This document shows positions 56,721 to 64,000 of a DNA stretch of 64,000 nucleotides, in pieces. Positions within the stretch are counted from its first letter, which is position 1; the number at the start of each line of letters is the position of its first letter. The position numbers and the translations under genes are program-made. The notes under the pieces were generated by a model. That model searched no databases. It was not told the DNA's origin and saw only the letters and a list, made by a program, of their open reading frames with translations. Origin of the DNA: Muscardinus avellanarius (Eukaryota > Chordata > Mammalia > Rodentia > Gliridae); the NCBI GenBank assembly GCA_963383645.1, contig OY726563.1, forward strand, positions 42,984,331 through 43,048,330, read 5' to 3'.

Positions 56721-57249
56721 TTAAATGATGTATTTCTCTATACTAATACACTAAAAGAAAAAAACTGTATGGTCATATCAATAGATACAGGGAAAAAAAG
56801 TCCACACCTACTCCTGATAAGGACTATCTGGAACTAAATAAGAATAAAAGAGTACTTCTTCAACCTGATAAAGGGCATCTGCAAAAAAAAAAAAAACACA
56901 CAACTAACATCAAGCTTAATAGTGAAATATCAGGAACAAAGTAAAAATGTATTTTTACCACTTCTTCTAGCCATTGCTATGGAGGTCATTGACCATGCAG
57001 AACACCTCCACTCTTTCCTAGGAAAGGGCTCATACAGTGGAGAGGAAGATTAAAATTCTCTCTATTCATAGATGACATTACCTTTTATAACCTACCAAAA
57101 TGCTACTAGAATTAGAGAGTTTGCCAAACTGGCAAGACCCAAGGCCAATATAAAATTTCAATTGTATTTCTACAGAGTAGTGACAAAGAATTTTAAGTTG
57201 ACATTAATAAAGTAATATTATTTGCAATAATATCAAAACCCATTAAATC

Positions 57250-57438
57250 AACCCAGTGTAGTGGCACACTCCTGTAATCCCAGTACTTGGAAGGCTGAGA
57301 CAGGAGGATCACAGATTTGAGGCCAGCACACTGTAACTCAGTGAGACCATGTTTCAAAATAAAAATAAATAAATAAAAAGGTCTAGGGCTGGCTCAAAGT
57401 TAGAATACCCCTGGATTAAATCCTCAGAAAGAAAACAA
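57250..57438 (+). mobile_element. B1-dID SINE
   Basis: Dimer with a shortened mid-section within L1. Confidence 0.87.
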
Positions 57439-57663
57439 ACACCATGAGATCTTATGGAGGAGTATAACAAAATATCTATAAAAGATTTATATATGCTGAA
57501 AACTATGGAATAAGTTGTGGTATCAGTATACTTTCAAAATACTTCCGCTTACATAGGAAGGTTTGATATCACTTTCTGTAACATGCACACATATTAAGTG
57601 TACATTTGTTGTTTTGATTAATCTACTTTTATAACTCTAATTCTCATCAAGATATAGAATACA

Positions 57664-57851
57664 CACCCAGGCATGGTAGTATATTCTTCTAATTCCAGTA
57701 CTTGGGAGGCTGAGACAGGAGGATTGAAAGTTGGAGGACAGCCTCAGCAACTTCACTAGACTCTGTCTTGAGATAAAAAATAAAGAATGGCTGGTAGTAG
57801 TATATCTCACTGGTAATGTCCCTGGGTTCAATCCTCAGAAACAAAAAAAAA
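57664..57851 (+). mobile_element. B1-dID SINE, old
   Basis: Diverged dimer. Confidence 0.85.
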
Positions 57852-58455
57852 TTTATATAGAATATGCTCTCATGCCCTTTTGCAGCCAATCTGTGCCACT
57901 ATCCTCTGGCAAGCACTACTCTAAATATTTTTCTCATAAGAAGAGCTACTTTAGAACTTCATATAAAAGAACTTGTATATATTCTTTCATACCAGTCTTC
58001 TTTCAGCCCCCCTCTCAAGTTCCTTTTTTCAAAAAATACATATTGATCAATTTCAAACACAAAGTTATTTTAGAAGTGTCTGTTTGTGAACTAAAATTTT
58101 AACATGGTAATTAACTTCTGGTTTGAGTATAACAGCCAAAAGGAAGCCTTAGGGATGGAATCTGACATTCAGCAGGCAAGGACATAGAGAATCCTAGGGC
58201 GTCTTCCCAGGAGTACCCTGGGGAATGATAGGGTCTGGTGATAGGGTGGTAAGTCACAACCAGGGCGTAGCAATAGACAGTTTAGACCTGGGTGTCCAAC
58301 AGAGACAGGATAGAGGAAGGAGGAAGGAATTGTCTTTGGGGAAACCAGACAAGTCAGATCTCCGAAGATGAAGCCCGGAGATATCTGTAAATGTTGCAGA
58401 TCTAAATAGATTTTTAAGCAGGAAATGGAAATCAGTAAGTGTGGTTCTTATTTTT
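57852..58455. other. Unique intron
   Basis: Nothing recognised. Confidence 0.5.
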
Positions 58456-58664
58456 ATTTTCATAGTTTTGGTACTGGGGATTGAATGTAGCGGCATTCTA
58501 CCTCTGAGTAACACCCTGGGCCCTTTTTATCTTTTATTTTGAAACAGAATCTCACTAAGTTTCTGAAGGTCTCTCTATGTTGCTGGGGGTGGCCTTCAAC
58601 CTGCCCTTCTCCTGTCTTAGTCTCTCATATCCTGCAATTACAGGTGTGTGCCATGGCGCCTGGC
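58456..58664 (-). mobile_element. B1-dID SINE
   Basis: Complete reverse dimer. Confidence 0.88.
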
Positions 58665-58769
58665 ATAAATGCTGACATATTGTGCACCTAGGCCTGCCAC
58701 CCTATACATACATTCCCATTTGATCTTTTCTTCGACTTTGATGATTCAGCAATATGACTTTTCTCAGTA

Positions 58770-58900
58770 GTGGTTTGAGGCCAGACTCCGAAACTTAGCG
58801 AGATACCATATCAAAGTGCAAAATAAAAAGGGCCAGGTGCATAGCTCAGAGATAGAATGCCCCTAGGTTTGATCCCCAGTAGTAAGAAAGGAAGAAAGGA
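58770..58900 (+). mobile_element. B1-dID SINE, 5'-truncated
   Basis: Starts 'gtggtttgaggccagactcc'; the right part is intact with a GAAAG-rich tail. Confidence 0.82.
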
Positions 58901-59134
58901 AAAACATCCCAGCTCTAATTATTTTTGAAGCAAGAGTGAACTCTGAAGATGCACAGATATATATTGCAATTTTGGTGACTGAATGTCTAGCTCAAGGTTT
59001 CCAAGCTATCATCTGGTGGGGACAGGGCTCTATAGTTTTAGGAATCATAACTATTATATTTTCAAGTGATTTAAATAGCTCACTCCTCAAAGGGAGAATA
59101 ATGAGGCTCAGCCACCCAAGAACCATGTTCTTAC

Positions 59135-61592
59135 CTGCACTGTTGCCTTCCGGGGATTCCAAGCATTGCCAGGTGCCAAGCTGCTGTCCTCGAGGGTACT
59201 GTGCTGAGGATTATGACAGCAAGCTGAACACCGGACGCACTGGTGATGGCACCTGCAGTTGTAGCAGTTCGGTATCATATTTCTCTTTAGTAAGGCAGGG
59301 CAGATTTCCCCAGAACAGTAAATACAAGGGTCATGGACTACAGCTCCCTGAACACTGCAGGAGTAAGAGCAGGTCCTGCGGTACTCAAAATCACCACAGT
59401 GCAGTGGCTTACAACACATGGAATTTTCTAGGCCTTTGCTGGCAAAGCACTCTGAGTAAGTAGGAGTTTCAGGCTGGAGGGATGACATAGAGTGATATGA
59501 TTGGTCCGTGGCATGGTATGGTTGGTCTGTAGAATGATAGGATTGGTCTGTGGGATGGCGCCTCAGTTCTCTATAGCTGGAACTCATGGACTGGAAAGTT
59601 GGGTCTAGAGGTTTTGGTCTCTGGCTAAAAGTCTTACTACTTTGAGTGGTTAGACCTGGCAAATGAGATGTAGATAGGGATTTGCTACTCTCTTCGAAGA
59701 ACTTTCTTCTGTCTGCAAAGGGCAAGAGGATGGCTTCTTCCCCAGCAGAAGTCTTCATTTCCTTGTTGTCACCTGGGCTGGAAGGGCCTTCTATGGCTAG
59801 CGCCACATGTGGCTGCGGGTTGTGCTCTGGAGACCATCTCCAGTTACCTCCACGGACACCATGATAGGCATTTGCTTTCTCTGAGTCTGGGGAGGATGGG
59901 TCAGATGCTTTCCACCAGGTGTTTAGGCCCAAAGAGGATTGGCTGGGCCTCTGGCCAGGACTGATTTGTCCCTCCAAGCCTATCCTATATTCATGGCTCT
60001 CAGGGGCCTGACTGAGACAGTCTGATGACCTCGTTCTGAGTATCATGCTTTTACTGAAGAGCTTATCTTTGGGGCTAGGAGGTTTTTTATATGATGACAA
60101 AAGAGATGAGTCGGAGGCAGGGAGTGGAGGACTTTCTGGAGGTTCCTGGGTCTCTTCCACTGGCTCTTTAGTGTCACACAACTGTGACAGAGGACCTTTG
60201 CTCTTCTGGAGCTGGGCCTTCCTCCTCTGAATTTCATTGCGTAGATTGGTAGCAAAGCGCTCGCTCTTTCGCCGGTTTTGGATGGAACGGCCCCGGGAAC
60301 CACCACTTCTCTTACTGCCTACCGGGCCACAATCTTTGGCCTCTCCATCCCCTTCCTCAGTCACCTCTGTGTCTCCAACTGTTTTAGGGGCTGAAGCACA
60401 GTCTCTGGTTTGGTGAACTGGGGAACTAGAGGCAGGGGGCAGCTGGCTGGCCAAATCACTGCCTTCTCTGCTTGCTGAGTTAGGATCCTGGAAACCTCTT
60501 TCTGGAAGGTGCCCCTCCGCTTCTCCATGTGAAGGATTACTTTGGGTCTGGTGCCCTGAGCCCAAAGGCCTATCATCCATTGGCCGGGCCTTTCTTTCTC
60601 TGCTGGGCTGGTCCTGGGTGCCACCCGGAGGGGAACGTGGACTTTTCCGTCCTTTGTGGTTACCATGCAGAGGGGATAGAGTCCACTGGTGCCCGTCCTG
60701 CCCGGATGGGAGCTCCTTGCCCTTGCTACCCCTCGGATCCAGGTGCATATGCTGTAGGTGAGATGCCAACAGCTGTTCTGGGGCACTGTGGCGATGCCCC
60801 GCAGGTCCCATGAGGAGATGAGGAGCGCTGCCAAAGGAAGAAATCTTAGCTGGCTCTGCTGAGGCCTCATTAAGTGGGCTGCGATCTCTCCTGGAAGCTT
60901 GCCCACAGGCTTTTGGGGAGCCAACGGTGCTGGCTGAGGCTTCCATCAGTAGGTGGTCAGAGGCCTTCTGGCTGAGCTCACAGTTCTGAGGGTCCTCATT
61001 TGTTAGTTGGTCTTGCCCACCTACACAGCAGAACCTGTTAGCATTCCTTGCCACTGTCTCTAAGCCCAGCCTCTCCTTCTGCTGCAAAGAGTCCACAGGC
61101 TCAGAAGCCCTGCGCTGTTCTCCATTGAGGAGCTGGGCTCTGGAGGCTTGGAGGCTGTCCCGCCTCACCGGAGGCTGTGGTGGGCCTCGGGCCACCTTGG
61201 CAGGCCCTGAGTGGTGGCCCTCCTGTGGGCAAGATGGCATCTGAGAGCCTGGTATCAGAGGCCCTCCATTGGTGCGCTGGCTACCTGAGGTCTCAGCCAC
61301 ATTAGGCCGGACATTGGGGGCCTTTGTTGGCCCTGGGCCTTGCGTGCTGCAGTCTGCAGAGGCCGGCTCCTCCGGCCTGAGGGAGAGTGCACAGTCTGAG
61401 GCATTCGAGCTGGCCGAGAAGGAGCTATAGGCTGAGTCACGCTGGTTGGGGTACATGTTCTGGTCAATAGGCAAGAGGTGACCATCATAGGCAGCCTGGC
61501 CTGGTTGCTCCAGGCTCTCCATGCTGCCAATGGAGCTGCTTTTTTCAGTGCTGCAGTGCCGGGAGAGGGGACACCACTGTACACACACGTCA
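59135..61592 (-). CDS. SHROOM4: SHROOM4 large central exon
   Basis: The acceptor TGTCTTACAG precedes T at 61592, which completes a Ser codon begun upstream; the donor is GTGCAG|GTAAGA at 59135. It encodes w1-w819, from DVCVQWCPLSRHCSTEKSSS to NPRKATVQ. The stretch is mostly Ser/Pro-rich and predicted disordered. A basic segment RRKSERFATNLRNEIQRRKA (about 60283-60199) resembles the actin-binding-region motif of other Shrooms. Three heptad-like repeats of DQSYHS/DQPYHA lie near 59560-59486. A Cys-rich cluster with 15 Cys in about 67 residues lies at 59416-59216. The frame is open throughout. An apparent ATG at 61612 lies in the intron and is not the start. Plus-strand ORFs here are shadows. 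Confidence 0.97.
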
Positions 61593-61809
61593 CTGTAAGA
61601 CACAGGGCACACTGGTTAGTTAGGCAAACCACCAGACCGGTTTCCCACCTCAGGTAGCACTGCCAAGGGAGAAGACAGAACAACCCAGAGGTACATGTGT
61701 CATGAATGCAAAGGCAATAAGGCGAAAAGGGAAGAGAAAGAAAAGGGGAAAGAGAGGGAAACTGGGGCACCAGGGGAACATGGTAAAAAATGGGGGATGA
61801 GATGACATA
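61593..61809. other. Intron upstream of the large exon
   Basis: The acceptor's polypyrimidine tract is weak, with ACTAAC as a candidate branch site about 25 bases upstream of the exon (near 61617). The rest is GA-rich on the plus strand. Confidence 0.45.
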
Positions 61810-61973
61810 TGAGCCAGGCATGATGGCACATGCTTGTAATCCCAGTATTTGGGAGGTAGAGACAGGAAGACTGTAGATTTGAGGCCAGCCCTAGCCAACT
61901 TAGCATGACTCTGATTCAAAAAAAATGAAATAGGTGTGGGGGTTGAAGGTAGAATGCCCCTGGGTTCAATCCT

Positions 61974-61975
<2 letters not shown>
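61810..61975 (+). mobile_element. B1-dID SINE
   Basis: Dimer that runs into a microsatellite at 'caatcctggtgtgtgt'. Confidence 0.87.

Positions 61976-62066
<91 letters not shown>
61976..62066. repeat. (TG)n(AG)n compound microsatellite
   Basis: About 21 TG units then about 24 GA units. Confidence 0.95.
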
Positions 62067-62070
<4 letters not shown>

Positions 62071-62303
62071 TGACATAAGGAAGAAGGATGGGCAAACATC
62101 CCAAAGACTGCAAGTGGGGGAACACCGCAGGGTTTATACTATTTCTCTTCTATTGGTGGGTCTGGAATTGCTTCTGGGCTGACCTTGCCCCCAGGGAGTC
62201 AGTTCATGGCTGTCTGCCAGGAGAGCCACTCACAGAATATTAGCATTATAGAGGGTCCCTAAAGGGCTGTTTTCATTTCAGCCAGACCATTTCATAAATT
62301 ACT

Positions 62304-62476
62304 GATTCTCAGACTTGAGTGCACATCAGCATGACATGCAGGGCTTATTCATACATATGCCACTGGGTCTCATCCTAGAATATTAGTCCTAGCTGGATCC
62401 AGAGCATTTGTACTTCTAACAACTTGTATGCTGCAGGGGCTGCTGGTTCAGGGATCAAACTTTTGAGAACTACTGG
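62304..62476 (-). mobile_element. MER5A-like hAT remnant
   Basis: 'gattctcagacttgagtgca' and 'caaacttttgagaactactg' mark the two ends. Confidence 0.65.
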
Positions 62477-62517
62477 GGTCTATAAAGCAAGCCCCACAAA
62501 GGAAAGTGACTTTGAGG

Positions 62518-62672
62518 ACAGCATACTGGGGATTCAAACCCAGAGGTGCTCTGCCACTGAGCTAAATCCCCAGCCACTTTCATCTTTCATTTTGAGATAG
62601 GGTCTTCTTAAGTTGCCTAGGCTGGCCTTAAACTTGAGATCCCCCTGCCTCAGCCTTCTAAGTACCTGGAAT
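62518..62672 (-). mobile_element. B1-dID SINE
   Basis: Reverse dimer, truncated at the B1 head. Confidence 0.85.
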
Positions 62673-62696
62673 TTGTAGTACTCTATTTTACTCTTC

Positions 62697-62775
62697 TTTT
62701 TGCAGTAGTGGAGATGGGACCCAGGGCCTGGAACATGTTAGGCAAATGTGCTACCACCAGTGCAACACCTGAGTA
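62697..62775 (-). mobile_element. ID SINE (full-length type)
   Basis: 'gaacatgttaggcaaatgtg' shows the retained anticodon arm. Confidence 0.75.
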
Positions 62776-62799
62776 CCCCCATTCTTTTCTTGGTAATGG

Positions 62800-63240
62800 C
62801 AATCCTGACTATTTACTGAAGACCTATAATGTGGCATGTACTTTATAATGTCCCATTTTAATTCCAAGAGTTAGATTATTACCCATCCTTTACAGCTCAG
62901 AATATTAAATCTCAGAGAGGCAAATTCAACTGACAAGCTCACTAAACTGTTAAAGAAGTAGAGCTGCAGCTAGGTGTGGTGGCACACACCTCTACTCCTA
63001 GTACTTGGGAGGCTGAGACAAGAGGATCACAAGTTTGAGTCCAGTGTAAGACTTAGCAAGATGCTATTTCAAAATAAAAAAAATAAAAAGGGTTTGGGAT
63101 AGAGCTCAGTGGTAGTGCCCCCTAGGTTCAACCTCTGGTGTTGATCCAAAAGAGTGAAAGAAAAAAAAAAAAAAAAGCAGAGCTGCAATTTGAACCCAGG
63201 CTTCTGTGATTCCAGTATCTTAGCTCTTATCTTTCCACTA
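62800..63240 (-). mobile_element. MIR SINE interrupted by a SINE
   Basis: Reverse MIR at 62800-62965 resumes at 63178 with 'gagctgcaatttgaacccag'. Confidence 0.78.
62969..63175 (+). mobile_element. B1-dID SINE inside the MIR
   Basis: 'agagctgca' occurs at 62961-62969 and again at 63180, the probable target site. Confidence 0.88.
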
Positions 63241-63244
63241 TTTT

Positions 63245-63380
63245 TTAAACAGGAATAATAGTAATATCTATATCAGAGGGTTGCTGTGTAGATGAAATCA
63301 AATAATACATGCAAACTCCTGTCTTAGCCCTGGCACTAGCAAGGATTCACTATATAGCAGCGGTTGCTTTCTTGATTGCT
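63245..63380 (+). mobile_element. MIR SINE 3' fragment
   Basis: 'cagagggttgctgtgtagat' and 'ccctggcactagcaaggatt'. Confidence 0.65.
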
Positions 63381-64000
63381 GTTATCAGCATTCTCTTCTG
63401 CTACCACTATTGACACTACAGTGGCCTCTGCCCACCCACACCTCTCCTATAGCAAAGACAAACCAGGGAGACCAAGAATCAAATGCAATCTTGAATTTTA
63501 AGTACCATTTCCCAAACACATAACCAAACTGAGCCAAGTCATGCCAGTAACTCCCTTTTGACTAGAACCCAGGGGTTGCAGGCTCCTTTCAGAAAGGGTG
63601 CTGTCCAAAAGCCATGGCTGAGCTGTGACAATAGCCCAAGAGAGCCTCAGGTCAACTTCCTTTCATTCTTTCTCTCCGCCTTGCCCCTTAGGCACCCTTG
63701 TACATCCGTGTTTTGGGCTGGTAATCCATCAATTTCTTGTTGGCAAGGGAAACTACTACCAGCCCCACCACCCTTCCTGCTGAACAAAACCACACCCCCA
63801 CGCCACACCCCCACTCAAACAGGAGCCCATCTCAGAATGTATTTCTGTGCATTCTTCTAGAACAAAATTGCCTCTGCCTCGAGCCGCTGTTTTCAGTGCC
63901 AAATAAAGTCACCAAGTCAGGGCAAGCTCAACCTTTAGTTTCTCTGAGGTTCCTCAGTTGAAATTCTTTTTTGGATGGAAGATCTGGATGTGAAAGGGAA
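63381..64000. other. Unique SHROOM4 intron to the window edge
   Basis: No minus-strand text matching the exon that should precede the large exon was found, so that exon lies beyond 64000. No repeats recognised. Confidence 0.55.

Larger units (their letters stand above)
55830..57540 (+). mobile_element. Old L1 ORF2 fragment, sense, with three SINEs in it
   Basis: Decayed ORF2 text: 'caagaagaaataggtaatct', 'gatggcttagtgatgaattg', 'gcaacatcaagcttaatag'-like stretch near 56900, and 'ctattcatagatgacattac' (around the YADD-type motif region) near 57062. No intact frame. Confidence 0.8.

Noticed and set aside
58936..59463. 175-codon plus-strand frame overlapping the large exon
   Set aside because: It runs antisense to the conserved SHROOM4 frame and shows no family resemblance.
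59108..61612. Treating the 834-codon minus-strand frame as a complete single-exon gene starting at ATG 61612
   Set aside because: The ATG lies upstream of a good acceptor (TGTCTTACAG), the first codons are intronic, and the 3' end continues past a canonical donor into intron.
63381..64000. Upstream SHROOM4 exon (PDZ-linked part) in the last kilobases
   Set aside because: No minus-strand text resembling the residues expected before the large exon was found between 61600 and 64000.

Overview
This window is nuclear DNA of a placental mammal, almost certainly a squirrel-lineage rodent (Sciuridae). The evidence is split coding exons with GT/AG splice sites, about eighty dimeric SINEs made of a B1 (7SL-derived) left part and a shortened ID (tRNA-derived) right part, full-length ID elements, and L1, MIR, MER5A-like and Tigger-like fossils. 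The species cannot be fixed from the sequence. The only host gene recognised is SHROOM4, which is X-linked in other placentals, so the window is probably X-chromosomal.

SHROOM4 runs on the minus strand, and its promoter and first exons (start codon, PDZ domain) lie beyond base 64000. Six coding exons are present in transcription order: 61592-59135 (2458 bp), 52276-52215 (62 bp), 18981-18148 (834 bp, with long polyglutamine and polyglutamate tracts), 11841-11661, 4561-4292 and 3123-2854 (stop at 2856-2854). All junctions keep frame and together encode 1357 residues, to which about 135 upstream residues must be added. Below, residues are numbered w1-w1357 from the first complete codon in the window. 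The last three exons form the ASD2 coiled coil that recruits Rho kinase. The 3' UTR probably ends near base 1500. Bases 1-1500 lie downstream of the gene and hold an ID element and a Tigger-like DNA transposon.

The introns are mostly repeat-derived. From 7 to 9.7 kb there is a SINE cluster and a processed GTSF1L-like retrocopy with one internal stop codon. From 20 to 29.6 kb there is old L1 DNA peppered with young SINEs. From 35 to 44.6 kb there are several L1 pieces, including a four-layer nest at 41.2-44.6 kb. From 52 to 58 kb there is mostly unique or MIR-derived intron and one old L1.

The most unusual object is the 2.6 kb insertion at 41386-44032. It looks like an ORF1-only (half-L1, HAL1-like) chimeric retroelement: L1 5' region, damaged ORF1, no sense ORF2, an antisense fragment of L1 ORF2, then an L1-type 3' tail, all between 15-bp target-site duplications. 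A second copy at 16582-17089 carries the same 3' module and has its 5' part inverted exactly as twin priming would produce. That implies the chimeric RNA itself was mobile.

Repeat boundaries were read by eye and are good to about 10 bases unless a target-site duplication is cited. Exon boundaries are exact.
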